Positions 43,550-54,335 of a stretch of 64,000 bases of DNA are shown here, piece after piece (position 1 is the first letter of the stretch; every line of letters begins with the position of its first letter). The stretch is from positions 5,778,882-5,842,881 of the forward strand of contig OZ020611.1 of assembly GCA_963971575.1 (NCBI GenBank), given 5' to 3'. Below the pieces are notes generated by a model that was not told the DNA's origin, searched no databases, and saw only the letters and a program-made list of their open reading frames with translations. The position numbers and the translations under genes were made by a program. The DNA comes from Liopterus haemorrhoidalis. Lineage: Eukaryota > Arthropoda > Insecta > Coleoptera > Dytiscidae.

Positions 43550-44672
43550 ATAGGGGATAGGAATGATTTTTTTTAAATTTTTTATTATATTCCTCTTGTT
43601 GCATATAAAAATAAAAAACAGTTTTTATTTATTTTTTTTTTTAATTTGAAGGCTTAGAAAAATCATAAATGTATGTAGCGCGCGAAAACGACGTGTGACG
43701 TCATATCCTTCTAACTGACACATGACACTACTAGTCTACCCAGCGTACATAGGGTTACATGTCAAAATTTCACTGGACAAAATTACACGGGACAAAATTA
43801 CACAGAAGAAATTACACATAGACAGAATTACACAGGGAAGAAATTACACAAGGACGAAATTACACATACGAAAATTACACTAAGACAAAATTACACATTT
43901 AATTTACTTTAATTTACACATACGAAAATTTTCTTCTGTGTAATTTTGTCCCGTGTAATTTTGTCCAGTGTAATTCTGTCCTGACATCCGTACATAGTCT
44001 GTTGTGAACTTATTTGTTTGTATAACTTTTATAGGTTATGTAAAGTTAGAGTGATTTTAATTAAAATAAAGTTTAATTCTATAAAAACAATTTATACATG
44101 TTTACCGAAATAAATTTTATATTAAAATATATAAAATATGGAAGATCCAGGCCCCAGTACTTCGAAACATAGTCGAAAATATTGTTTAGTACCAATGTGC
44201 ACAAATAGTTCAATTAGAAATCCAAAAAAATAATTTATATCATTACCTGATGACGAAAAACAACAGAAAAGCTATGAGGCGAAATAAAACCGATATTTCA
44301 GAAAAAAGTAAACTTTATGTTTGTGAAGACCATTTTAATGTGAGTACATATATTTTATAAATTATTTTAATAATAAATGCGTGAAAAATTGTTTAAAAAC
44401 AAATACAAAACTCTCAAACAATACAATATAAACACGTAAACATTATGTTTTGTCTGTATCTGTGACGTCAAACCCTTACAGTCTCAGTCGTATCTACTCG
44501 GCAACCTTCGCGGCGTGGCCGGCTTATTTCAAATTTACAATATTTTAATTAAAAAATTTGGCTATAATATTAATTAAAATGTGATTTTTGTTGTGTTAGG
44601 TGACATAACTAACATTAAAATATCAAAAAAATGTAGTTTTAAGGAAATATAAATTTTATGCGTATCCCCTAT
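43550..44672 (+). mobile_element. THAP-domain element, copy 2 (composite)
   Basis: Termini ATAGGGGATAGGAATG and (complement) ATAGGGGATACGCAT. The exon at 44138 has MEDPGPSTSKHSRKYC, a TAA stop after NPKK, and an intact CEDHF. It interrupts the hAT coding sequence between ENLIQ and LSCDK; the join is consistent with an AT duplication or with none. It carries a foldback insertion shared with copy 3. Confidence 0.8.
43753..43989. mobile_element. Foldback array of GACAAAATTACAC units, inside THAP copy 2
   Basis: About a dozen variants of GACAAAATTACACA in direct order are followed by inverted ones, so the two halves pair. It is flanked by GTACATAG on both sides (43745-43752; 43990-43997), an 8-bp duplication absent from the empty site in THAP copy 1. 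The size and duplication fit a hAT-type MITE. Confidence 0.8.
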
Positions 44673-44956
44673 TATCATGTGACAAAACTTTACAAGTAGA
44701 ATTCAAACGACACGATCTAATTAATTTTTGTTTAAACATTGATAAAGAATATGAACTACTTTCTGAGAAAGCTCTTAAATTATTATTACCGTTTATTAAT
44801 TGTTAGTAGAAAGAGATTTTTTTTCATATAGTTTTTTTAAAAATAAATATCGAAACAGATTGAACGCAGCTGTAGACTTAAGGGTATACATTGCATCTTT
44901 TGAACCACATTTCAAAAAATTATGTTCTTCGAAACAAGCACAAGGATCTCATTAAA

Positions 44957-45140
44957 TTTATTTTATAAAAATATTTGATTATTATAAATATCATCATAAT
45001 AATAAAAATATAGAAAATATATTAATTGGTTTTTTATAATTCTGTGTTTTTATTAAAACCATTTATTAGTAAACGAATATTATAAAATAGTAGAATCTAC
45101 TATTTTGTCATATTTCGTTTCTATCTACTATTATATCTAG
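44957..45140. other. AT-rich spacer
   Basis: No feature recognised. Confidence 0.3.
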
Positions 45141-46229
45141 GGTAAAGGTGGTATAGATGCCCCAGTTATAGAAAAACAATCGTGTTGCATTAATCTCAAT
45201 TATTAAACTTTATCTGTTACTTTGCTATAATTCTTAGATAATCTTACTACACAATAACATAAGATTAAAACACTTATAATTATTCTAAATATATAAAATT
45301 AATGATTTAAAATAGTACTGTAATTGGCCATATATCCCATATCGATGGGATTTGGCCCCATATGGTGGTATTTATGCCTCACTAAAATAATACATTTGAT
45401 TTTGACCAACAATTTTAATATTTTTTTAAAATAAGAATTAAAAATTACAATTTAATCAAAATTACAATTTATTTATTTTTTTTTACCGACTGCAAACATA
45501 TATACGGAGTGGTCATACCGATTTTGACTATTTTTAGCATGATGTCTGTTGGTCTGTGTGTCTGTCGGTCCATGGAGATGTGTAGAGCAATTTTGGTCAA
45601 ACGGATTTTTATGAAACTTCATATTTAAGTTTTTGACATCAATGGCACAAGTTGTTCAACTTTTGGTACAAATCGATCAACTATAAATGTAAGTTTACTC
45701 GTGTCGGTTTTAAGATTTTTGCGAATATTTCACAACAGAGAAAATTTTGGAATCTATTCTACAAAAATTACTATACAAGTAATAATAATTAACAACTTTT
45801 ATTTGAAACATTTTTGATAGGACTTAATAAATTTTTAAAACTTTTCATATTTTTGCGATATTTTTTCCAAGTATCTATTTTGGCATATATGTTGTTGCGT
45901 GTCCTTGGGAAAATGTTAGTATAATATTATATATATATTTATATTTATTTTATTATAAGATTATATATGCAATGCCCGAGCCATATATCCCACTTTTATT
46001 GCGGCCTTATATCCTTTTTCTATGGGATAGATGCCCCATCTGTTTATTTCGAATGTATACAATATTGAGCATTATTTTCTACTCTATAATGTGAGGTTAA
46101 GTGTCTTCTGATACCTAGTAATGAAACTAATTTTTGAACTGTCAGTACTGAAATAATACAAACACACACCGTTATGGATATATGCGAAGTGGGGCGTTTA
46201 TCCCACTGGGGCATCTATACCAACTTTAC
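45141..46229. mobile_element. TIR element with GTAAAGKTGGTATAGATGCCCCAG ends
   Basis: Inverted ends (quoted in the name as part of a 24-bp match read as GTAAAGGTGGTATAGATGCC and its partner) lie at 45141-45166 and 46205-46229. The interior repeats the phrase CATATATCCCA and GGCCCCATATGG. A family-B GTCY element is nested in it. No transposase is seen. A TA duplication is possible. Confidence 0.65.
45485..45850 (+). mobile_element. GTCY family B, copy B3 (decayed)
   Basis: ACCGACTGCAAACATATATAC, then GGTCATACCGATTTTGAC, GCATGATGTCTGTTGGTCTG and the downstream body match the family with many changes. The microsatellite has mostly decayed. Confidence 0.7.
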
Positions 46230-46319
46230 TATACTAAGTAAATAAATATACGAAATACAATCATTTTTACTAAGTGGTACAATTTAGTAGTTTCGTGTCC
46301 TGTTAAGTCTCAGAAATTC

Positions 46320-47220
46320 CGGACATATATTGTTGTTATTTCTAGTGTTGTATTTGTGTATTAGATCATGAGTGGTAAACTTGGATTGGTTCTTGTGAAC
46401 AAAGAGTGCAGAGTGAAAGATTTAAAGAACCGGATAAGTCATTATTTTTAATTTAGCGAATATTTCTCGGCAATCTTCTCTATATGAAACACCCATTATA
46501 ATTCGTATAACTTTTCGCTGTAAGCTGAATACTCTTTTAACTTGGGCTGAGTGGCCCCAAACTAGAATCCCGTAGATCATTGCAGATTGGAATAGTTCGA
46601 AGTATGCTAGTAAGGTTACATCTAACGAGACTGAGTTTTAGAGGTGTCTAAATAAATATGTGGTTTTTCGGAGTTGAACACAAAGCTGATTCTTATGTTG
46701 GCTCCATTGCAGAACAGGATCCACATAGATACCCAAAAATTTGACTGCCGGTGGATTGTCAAAATCGTGTTTTTTAGTGGACATTTTTTTAGTTTTGTTG
46801 GTGTTTAATGTTAGCTTATTACTTGTAAACAATATTTCGGTGTCACTGATAATTGTGTCATTGTCTAGTAACAAAGAGTCAAGGGAGGAGCTTTATTTGA
46901 TCATGGTTGTATCATCCGCATATAGAATTGAGTTTGTGGAACAAAAGGATGGAAAGTCGTTTATGTAAATCAAGAATAGTAGAGGTCCAAGGACAGATCC
47001 TTGTGGCACACCAACATCATTTATTAACATTTCAGATTTTTCATCTTCTATCTGAATGTACTGTTGACGATTAGCTAAATATGACTTAGTGAGGCACAGT
47101 TGTTGTTGTTAAAACTATCCCGGGCTAGTTTATTTAATAATATATCATGAGAAATACAATCAAAGGCTTTACTAAGATCAATAAAGGTTGCCAACTGCAA
47201 CTTTGCAGCTACAACTCTCT
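46320..47220 (-). pseudogene. Jockey-like LINE reverse transcriptase remnant
   Basis: On the minus strand: ATFIDLSKAFDCISHDIL, GVPQGSVLGPLLFLIYINDF, SILYADDTTMI with the YADD box, then KLTLNTNKTKKM, VKFLGIYVDPVLQW, and ILVWGHSAQVKRVFSLQRKV with MGVSYREDCREIF. Several frameshifts and a stop make it inactive. It is a different copy from that at 3440. Confidence 0.8.
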
Positions 47221-47282
47221 AAAAAGTTAATTAACAATTATTTGTAGAAAAATATTCAAGTGAAAAGATCATAGATATAAAC

Positions 47283-48229
47283 TAGAGATGGGAATTTCGG
47301 CTCAGTTTGCGGAACCGGATCAGTGGAGGTCGTTCAGTTTGTTGAGCCGGTTCATTGATCCGGCTCAGTGATCCGGTTAAGTAAACATGTTTCCGAGAAA
47401 CAGGTCGATCAGTCATCAGTTCTCCCACCGTTCAAGAGAGACACAGGTCGGTCGGTCGGTCGTTAGTTCGTAGGTAGAATGTCGCTTAAAGCCGGCTCTT
47501 GCTTAGAGCCGGTTCTTGCAATATATGAACTGTAAACATGATCCCGAGACACAGGTCGGTCGGTCGTTCGGTCGTTGGTAGAACGTCGCTTTGAGCCGAC
47601 TCTTGCTTAGAGCCGGTTCTTGCAATATATGAACTGTAAACATGATCCCGAGACACAGGTCGATCGGTCGTTCGGTCGTTGGTAGAACGTCGCTTAGAGC
47701 CGGCTCTTGCTTAGAGCCGGTTCTTGCAATATATGAACTGTAAACATGATCCCGAGACACAGGTCGGTCGGTCGGTCGTTCGGTTGTAGGTAGAACGTCG
47801 CTTAGAGCCGGCTCTTGCTTAGAGCCGGTTCTTGCAATATATGAACTGTAAACATGATCCCGAGACACAGGTCAGTCAGTTGTCGGTCGTTCGCTCGTAG
47901 GTAAAACGTCGCTTAGCCCCGGCTCTTATCTAACATTTTTGAAACAAACAATTCACTTTATGTAGCTACTGTATTTTAAACCAGATGTGTTAAGTTTATT
48001 GCCCTTATAAATCGGACATCTAGGATTTGGGCAATATTTTTAATATTTTTATATAATATGGTTGTAAGAAAATACAGACTAAGCCTATTAGTTTCAAATA
48101 AACTGCCCTACAAATTGATGACAAAATACACTTTATGAAAATACATTACAAGCCGAGTTCTCGCGAAGTTCAACATGACATCATTTTACTATGTAGTAAA
48201 ATATGTAGCCAATTGTGCTATTTAATAAA

Positions 48230-48262
<33 letters not shown>

Positions 48263-48443
48263 CGATCCAGATCCGGATCACTCCGGCCACTGCTCACAAT
48301 CGCCCGACCAATCGTATCCTTGAAACTTCAAACTATACAGTGAGCCGTGAGCCGGCTCATTTCAATTTGGTGAACCGTGTCACTTCGGTCAGTGTACTGA
48401 GCCGGCTCAGTGAGCCGGTTCATTCATGAACGACCCATCTCTA
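47283..48443. mobile_element. hAT-type element filled with tandem repeats
   Basis: The ends TAGAGATGGG and CCCATCTCTA are flanked by perfect ATATAAAC (47275-47282; 48444-48451). Near both ends GAGCCGG and GGTTCA motifs recur in many copies, a pattern of subterminal binding sites. The centre holds about four 105-bp tandem units and a TTA microsatellite (48232-48262). It is non-coding. Confidence 0.9.
47541..47940. repeat. Tandem repeat, ~105 bp x about 4
   Basis: Units start at about 47541, 47647, 47751 and 47858 with CCGAGACACAGGTC, followed by GGTCGTTCGGTCGT, AGAACGTCGCTTAGAGCCGG and ATATATGAACTGTAAACATG. A partial, diverged unit precedes them. The long open frame on the minus strand is a product of the periodicity. 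Confidence 0.9.
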
Positions 48444-48554
48444 ATATAAACAAATTTTAATATTTACTTACATCTCTCACACATTTCAATTCCATTAAAG
48501 GTCCACCATTATCTACCATTAATTCGATTTTTTTTTTTTTCTGTTAAATATTAA

Positions 48555-48587
48555 AAAAGTCGGCACAAGTTAGTTTGGGGAACGCTG
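48555..48587. mobile_element. hAT-like right terminus
   Basis: AGTTTGGGGAACGCTG is the complement of a CAGCGTTCCCC-type start, similar to the left end at 41028. The flanking octamers do not match, so pairing is unproven. Confidence 0.4.
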
Positions 48588-49195
48588 TTCTAGTGACTTC
48601 CACATCTAATAGATTTTTAGTTTATTTAATCATGAATGCCGGCTACCGAAAACCGCAAAAATTATAAATAAACCACAATATTTCACCAAATTCTAAAAGT
48701 CAATAACAAATGATTGACCTGTCATTTAAAAGTCTAGAAATGAATATATTAGTTTTTAATGGTTGGTATTCAAAAGCGATTTTTCTAAGAGGTCGGGTTG
48801 TGTTGCCCGGGGCTAGAGCATGCGGGGGGCAGGGGGCGCTGACATGCCTCTGACAGAGGGGCGGAACACCGCAATTAATAATTATTAAACAAATATAAAC
48901 ACACGTCATTACAGTAAAACACTGGCAGGCCCGATACCGTTATTATAGATGACAGACTGAAAAATGACAGGCTTATCCCCTGACACGGAAACTAAATATA
49001 TGGTTTTTGGTAAACGATATTATATAACTGGCCCAAGTCAGGTAGCTAGCCTTACAATAGTATATAATAGAACACCATGCTCCAACAGTTTACAGAATGT
49101 TTTATTTGACTACGAAAAAAGGAAAAAGAACTGCGTAGTAGACGACAATACGAGAGTGGGATTAAAAGTAGTGCGAATTAAAATGAAACATTTTT
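48588..49195. other. No recognised feature
   Basis: A GC-rich patch at about 48785-48870 and a 77-codon frame at 48964-49197 were seen; neither can be assigned. Confidence 0.35.
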
Positions 49196-49242
49196 AGGGT
49201 TTTGTAGGTATGACCAAAAAACCCTTATACCGTCATTTTTTC

Positions 49243-49276
<34 letters not shown>

Positions 49277-50115
49277 TCGGTAAAAATTGTAGCCAAACGG
49301 CTAAACCTAGAGAGTTGAAATTTGGCATGCTTATACAACTCTTTGACCCGCACATAGGAAAAATACTAAAACATCTAAAAAACATACCCCCCTAAAAATA
49401 TAAACAAATATGTGCTCATCGAAAACAAAAATATTTTTTTAAAATTCTGAGTAGGGTATCAAATGAAAGCCCTTAGTACGTGGATTAACGATCAAATTTT
49501 TATTTTTGCAAAATAAATTATTTTGATGCGATTTTTGCCAAAAATGTGCAAAAAAAATTTTGTCCCACACCCTGTAGCCCAGATGGTTTAAACTAAAAAT
49601 CTAAAAAAATTCTAAGTAATGTATATTGGTGTGAACCGAAATAGTACAACAGGAATTTTTGATCAGATTATGTTTTTGGAAAATAACGCATTTTTTGTGG
49701 TTTTTGGTTCACAAAGTACAAAAGTTATACCAATGTAAGACACTCACATGCATGGCGTGCGATGGCTACATGCGTTAGAGCACTCTTAAACTGGCTGGAT
49801 AACGAAGGGTTTCGAGTTCGAGTACGGAGTGAATTTTATTTTTTCTGTTTTTTTTTTTGCATTTTTATTATGTTGAAATTATTTTGTCAAAATTCTAGTT
49901 ATATTTTGACAAATGTTGTATTTAATTTTTATGAGCGTAAATTTAATAACCAGTCTTATTATATGATTAACAGACGATAAATTATTTTAAAAATATCGTT
50001 CATTTTGCCGTGATTACTACAAAGTAAAATTTGTCCTACACACTCAGCATACCGCCTGCACTTATTATATACCTGCGAAACCCTGAAATGTGTGAATATT
50101 CACACTTCACATCAA
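49196..50115 (+). mobile_element. Family A, full-length copy I (subtype-2 3' end)
   Basis: Start AGGGTTTTGTAGGTATGACC, GTCT tract at 49243-49276, subtype-2 3' block, ACCTGCGAAACCCTG, the hairpin GTGTGAATATTCACAC and CATCAA before a T-run. It is the best-preserved copy and the closest relative of copy G. Confidence 0.93.
49753..49830 (+). other. tRNA-like cassette of copy I
   Basis: CGTGCGATGGCTACATGCGTT, in which the D-arm-like part is disturbed, precedes TTAGAGCACTC and a box B-like AGTTCGAGTACGG. It is the same type as the cassette in copy G. Confidence 0.5.
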
Positions 50116-50164
50116 TTTTTTTAATTTAACTTAATTTTTATTTCTCCACATTATCATCTCTTAA

Positions 50165-51207
50165 CCCATTAATGGCCAAGCTATTAAGAAGAAATATTTT
50201 TCACAAAACTTGTATTGCAAATTAATTAAAATACATCAACTTAGACAATTATTGCATTTTGAAAAAATATATATGCTTAACTCTACAGGAATATAAGGAT
50301 GCGTATACGCACCCTTGGCTAATAACAATATCAAATATAAGTAAACATGTAATAAGCAAATTATTTTATTTATGAATGAAATATGAACTTATTTGGAGTG
50401 AAACATTTCAAAACATTCTGGGCACAGTACTTTACATTTTACACATAAATAAATGGATTTTCTCTTACACAAACTGCATTTTTTTTTTACATTCGTTTCA
50501 TGCCTCTTATCAGATGACCAATATTATCAAATCTGATGATATCTGATAAACTGTTTTTTAAAGGACGCCCATAGTTTGAATTTGTTGCTTCTCTATCAGT
50601 ATCTGCATTACTCTGATACTTCATAAGAGTAACTGCTAGTCGTGACCAATTAAGAAATTTTACTATCATTTGACAACTGTACAACTAATTTTTATTTTCA
50701 CTATACTTATTCTGTAAATACATATACTGAACTATGAAAGAACACAAAGTTGAAATGAACAATAGGTTAGATGGCTAAGACAAGATGAAACTTGTCGATG
50801 TTGAATCACGCCTGTACATTTCACTGATTTGGCCAAAGGTGCGTATACGTACCCCATAAATTTGAATGATGTACACACAACATGACAGATAAAATTTATA
50901 TTTTTTCAAAATAGGATAATTCATAACAATGTTCTCATACGGTTTGGCTATATATATATATTATATTACCAATAAGTGTATAGAAAATGCCTGCTTTTAT
51001 AAATCAGTAAAATCTTCAAAAATTGACCAATTTCAAAATATTTAAAAAAATATACACTTTAGATAAACTGCGAAATAAAATATTCACGAAGCTATTGTAT
51101 CCTAGTAATGCTTGTAAAATAATTATGCAATAAAAATAAAACAATTGCTTTCCTTAAAAAAATCATTTCTAAAAGGTTGCGTATACAAACCGTTGGCCAT
51201 TAATGGG
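50165..51207 (-). mobile_element. piggyBac element remnant with TTAA duplication
   Basis: Perfect 15-bp TIRs, CCCATTAATGGCCAA, are flanked by TTAA (50161-50164; 51208-51211). A palindromic motif around GCGTATACGC recurs near 50297, 50836 and (partly) 51179, with the same spacing to GGCC/TTGGC at the ends. The transposase C-terminus is left. Confidence 0.88.
50389..50684 (-). pseudogene. piggyBac transposase C-terminal Cys-rich domain
   Basis: The minus strand encodes LNWSRLAVTLMKY, GRPLKNSLSDIIRFDNIGHL, RGMKRM and, after a stop, CSLCKRKSIYLCVKCKVLCP followed by ECFEMFH. C-x2-C...C-x2-C...C-x2-CF-x2-FH is the C-terminal RING-like/PHD-like finger of piggyBac transposases. The catalytic domain is deleted. 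Confidence 0.75.
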
Positions 51208-51218
51208 TTAATTCTGTA

Positions 51219-52120
51219 CACTTAGTCCAGCGATGCTGGAGCATATGTATGTACTTCTTTAAGTCATTTTTTTTCGACCTTTGCATCCGTCCGAAATTTC
51301 TTTCCAGCTAGATATTTTTTCAGGCTTAGAAAAAGATAGAAGTTGGAGGGTATCAGATCTGGCGAATATGTTGGCTGACCAACTACTTGAAACTTTAATT
51401 TTTCAAATTATCTAGCAGCAATGCCGTTGGAAATGGCAGGTATAATGTAATGATAGTAAAGGATTTTCTTTTTGAGTATACTGCATCGTTTTTCACGAAT
51501 ATCATTCAATAGACGATCAAGAAATTCAGCCTAATATTGTCCGTTAATTGTTTGGCCCTTTAAGAGATCAAGAGGTCACAAAAAGGGATCCTCTGGTCTT
51601 TCCGACTGATGAGATCACTTTTGCCTTTTTTGGAGTCTGGGAACCGCGAAAAATCCACTGTTTGGACTATTCCTTGATCTCTGGAGTGTAATAATGAACC
51701 CAGATCTCGTTCATGGCCACAAAGCAACGCAAAATATCCACTTGATTTTTATTAAATCAGAGAATGTTGACATCGAATGACTTTGTTCTTCGCAGAGAGC
51801 AAACGTATTTTAGGCTAGCTTCTTAGGATAGCTTCCCCATGTCCAATTCTTCGGGTAAAATGAAATGTACGAGTTCCTTAGATATGCCAGCCAATGGAAT
51901 AGTGGATTTTGTCAACAATTTTTGGTGTTCTGGCTGTTTTCGAACGTTTGCTATGGTGATCATCATTGATACTGATTTTGCCTCTCTTGAACTTATTCAC
52001 CCAGTGGCAAATGATTGCATACGAAGAGCCATCCTCATCCAATTGACCATATTGCCGTGATATCCTTCGCTGACGGTTTTTTTTTAATATACTTAATGAA
52101 TGCACGTTATTCAAAATTTA
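51219..52120 (-). pseudogene. Mariner transposase pseudogene
   Basis: On the minus strand: NVHSLSILKKNRQRRISRQY, CHWVNKFKRGKISIND (DNA-binding), then in other frames DLLKGQTINGQY, FLDRLLNDIREKR and VVGQPTYSPDLIPSNFYLF. The third catalytic residue of the DD34D triad is Asn in the last motif. It has many frameshifts. The TIRs were not resolved; the piggyBac element ends just to the left. Confidence 0.8.
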
Positions 52121-52249
52121 TAATACAACTGCATCTTGCAACTGTTCAAAATCAAACTAAATATCAGAATGGAATAAAATTTTACTGACAATATACTGAT
52201 ATATGACCATGTGATGAATTGGCATTTGCCCAATAATATTCTATTTAGT

Positions 52250-52840
52250 AATATATGTACTAATTCCGTTTTCTTTTACAGGTGAGTTTCTTCATATTTA
52301 CACATATTCAGAATCACTTCCAGACGTGAGTATTACTTTATTTCGTAATTTAGAGAAAGGTAGAGCAGTAGAACCTCGCCGATCGACCGTTATTGGTGCA
52401 GGACTGACGGTTGTTCCTTGAAACGGTCGTTGTATAACGCACTTATAATATGTTAAACATCTAATTGGTGCAAAGCTGCTAAAATTCGAAAAGTACTTAT
52501 AAGAAATAAAATAAAATTATTTGAAATTGTAAAATCAATCCAAAGTGGACTGCTTCTGCAAATTTCTTCTTAATTTTTCCTCAAATTGGCATATATTCCA
52601 GTATTTCTAATTTTGTTCGTTTTTTCAGTCGCACCACGAAATTTGATCGTGTTTTGCCGAGCAATGTTTAACCTCATGAATGATACGTGAGATATTTCAA
52701 GTTGTTATGTAAAACTCTCCTTAGCCCCCTAAATAATCGTATTAAAAATGTAATGAGGAGAAAATAAATGTTTCTACATTCTAAACAAATTTTCATCTAT
52801 ACATTTTTGATATAAAGTAAATAAGAAAATATTTCTCGAT
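52250..52840. repeat. Repeat Y followed by a pogo/Tigger-like terminus
   Basis: 52250-52375 matches repeat Y at 17530-17650, including TTTCTTTTACAGGTGAGT. From about 52369, CAGTAGAACCTCGCCGATCG and AACGGTCGTTGTATAACGC resemble the left TIR of pogo-type elements. No transposase or right end follows; 52450-52840 holds nothing else I can name. Confidence 0.4.
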
Positions 52841-53766
52841 CAAAGATTTAGGTTGTCCCCCCGTAATCCCAATTGTTTATCGAATTTAAAACATCCATGG
52901 AACAAATAAAATTTGTTTTCTTATTATAAACAATTTTTGTTCAATAGATTTTTCTGTTAAGTCAATAATAAGTGAGATATTTTAAGGTCTAATAGTTTTA
53001 ACCCCGATAGGATGTTTCGGGGTTAAAACTGTTTACTAAAAAACTTAATTATCTCCCTTATTATTGACGTAATTTCACAATCATTCACCACTCGTCCAGG
53101 TGTAGGAGCTCGCCCCCTGGCATCGGCAATTAGCCTCGTTGCAGAAATAGTCCGATGTAAAATAAATAAATAAATTATTATTGACGTAACAGAAATATAT
53201 GTATAACAAAAATTGTTTATAATAATAAAACAATTCTTATTTGTTTTATAATCTTTTATGAACGAATATTTGAGGAATTACGGGCGATGCCCTAAAACTA
53301 AACTTTTGAAATAAGGGAGATATTATTATTGAATGAATAGCAAAAATGTATATGACAAAAAATTGTTGCGTGCATTTTTTAGTTGGATGATAATTACCGG
53401 AATTAAGGGGACACCCTAAAACTAAAATCTTGAAATGTTTCACTTATTATTTATTTTACATTAAAAATGTATGCGAGAAAATTTGTGAAAACAATATAGA
53501 AATATTTCTTCTCCGTACAGTACAGTTTATTAAAAGAATTTTATTTAGGGAGCAAAGGGGAGTGTTAGCTATGAAACTGAAATATCGCACATATCATTTA
53601 CTTAACAGCAGAAATGCATATAAGAAAAAATGTTAAGAATGTAGAAAGGACTCTTCTCTGTTCGATGTAGTTTTTAATAAAATCATGTAAGGTGCTAAGG
53701 GGATCATTACCTATAAATATGAAATATCTTACTTCACAATCATATTTTTTTGCCGATATCGTCTTA
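52841..53766. repeat. Family D monomers, direct then inverted, around a palindrome
   Basis: GGTTGTCCCCCCGTAATCCC, AACATCCATGGAACAAATAA and CTGTTAAGTCAATAATAAG form one unit. At 52985-53030 AGTTTTAACCCCG and CGGGGTTAAAACT face each other and the units continue inverted (TTATTATTGACGTAA, CCCTAAAACTAAA). The pattern suggests a decayed inverted-repeat element. Confidence 0.55.
53073..53174 (+). mobile_element. tRNA-derived SINE, 5'-truncated copy
   Basis: The 3' body (TTTCACAATCATTCACC, CTCGCCCCCTGGCATCGGC) and an AAAT tail are flanked by a perfect 15-bp duplication, TTATTATTGACGTAA (53058-53072; 53175-53189). Confidence 0.93.
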
Positions 53767-53768
53767 TA

Positions 53769-54333
53769 ATGGGTGTTTTTTTTAGAGGTATAGAACTTTA
53801 AATTGCAATAAAACAACGATGGATTATTCGATTGACATGAATTTTTTTTTATTCGAAAGATAATCTTGTGGCATTACATTTTAAATATGATTTCTGGCAT
53901 ATGACCGCCACGGCTGGCTCGGATGTAGTCCAATCTGGACGTCCAATTTTCGATGACTTTTTCCAACATTTGTGGCCGTATATCGGCAATAACACGGCGA
54001 ATGTTGTCTTCCAAATGGTCAAGCGTTTGTGGCTTATCCGCATAGACCAATGACTTTACATAGCCCCACAGAAAGTAGTCCAGCGGTGTTAAATCACAAG
54101 ATCTTGGAGGCCAATTCACAGGTCCAAAACGTGAAATTAGGCGGTCACCAAACGTGTCTTTCAATAAATCGATTGTGGCACGAGCTGTGTGACATGTTGC
54201 GCCGTCTTGTTGGTATGATTTAATGTAATGCCACAAGATTATCTTTCGAATAAAAAAAAATTCATGTCAATCGAATAATCCATCGTTGTTTTATTGCAAT
54301 TTAAAGTTCTATACCTCTAAAAAAAACACCCGT
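53769..54333 (-). mobile_element. DD41D deletion derivative, copy 2
   Basis: The inverse orientation of 19421-19984, nearly identical, with TA at 53767-53768 and 54334-54335. TIRs are about 110 bp. Confidence 0.93.
53874..54236 (-). pseudogene. C-terminal third of a DD41D transposase (copy 2)
   Basis: A 120-codon frame identical to that at 19517 except for Pro in NWPPRSCDLTP. It lacks the DNA-binding domain and the first catalytic Asp, so it cannot act as a transposase. Confidence 0.85.
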
Positions 54334-54335
54334 TA

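Larger units (their letters stand above)
41028..44956 (+). pseudogene. hAT element with SCAND3/ZBED-type transposase C-terminus, split twice
   Basis: The left end CAGCGTTTCCCAACCTGTG opens a hAT element. A frame starting at 41098 (MEDIKNKKFDTSEQL) leads into the LINE at 41145. After it, WKQSIANNQLEVFETLHIFL, HLTGLKLSFMEYFP and NDNWISNPF follow, up to ENLIQ where a THAP element is inserted. Coding resumes as LSCDKTLQVEFKRHDLINF, then YRNRLNAAVDLR (frame broken) to KQAQGSH-equivalent codons near 44950. This is a ZBED/SCAND3-like transposase. The right TIR was not found nearby; a hAT-like right end at 48587 lacks a matching duplication. Confidence 0.75.

Noticed and set aside
43753..43989. Regularly spaced short repeats that could be mistaken for a CRISPR array
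   Set aside because: Eukaryotic context, no unique spacers, the units turn to inverted orientation halfway, and there is an 8-bp target duplication.
47503..47868. 121-codon open frame on the minus strand
   Set aside because: It runs through the ~105-bp tandem repeats and its protein repeats with the same period; it is a product of the repeat.
41028..48587. One 7.5-kb hAT element from 41028 to 48587
   Set aside because: Both ends look hAT-like, but the flanking octamers (CTCAAAAC and TTCTAGTG) do not match, so the pairing is unsupported.
48964..49197. 77-codon frame beginning MTGLSPDTETKYMVFGKR
   Set aside because: The phrase TKYMVFGK faintly recalls LINE reverse transcriptases but no other motif supports it.
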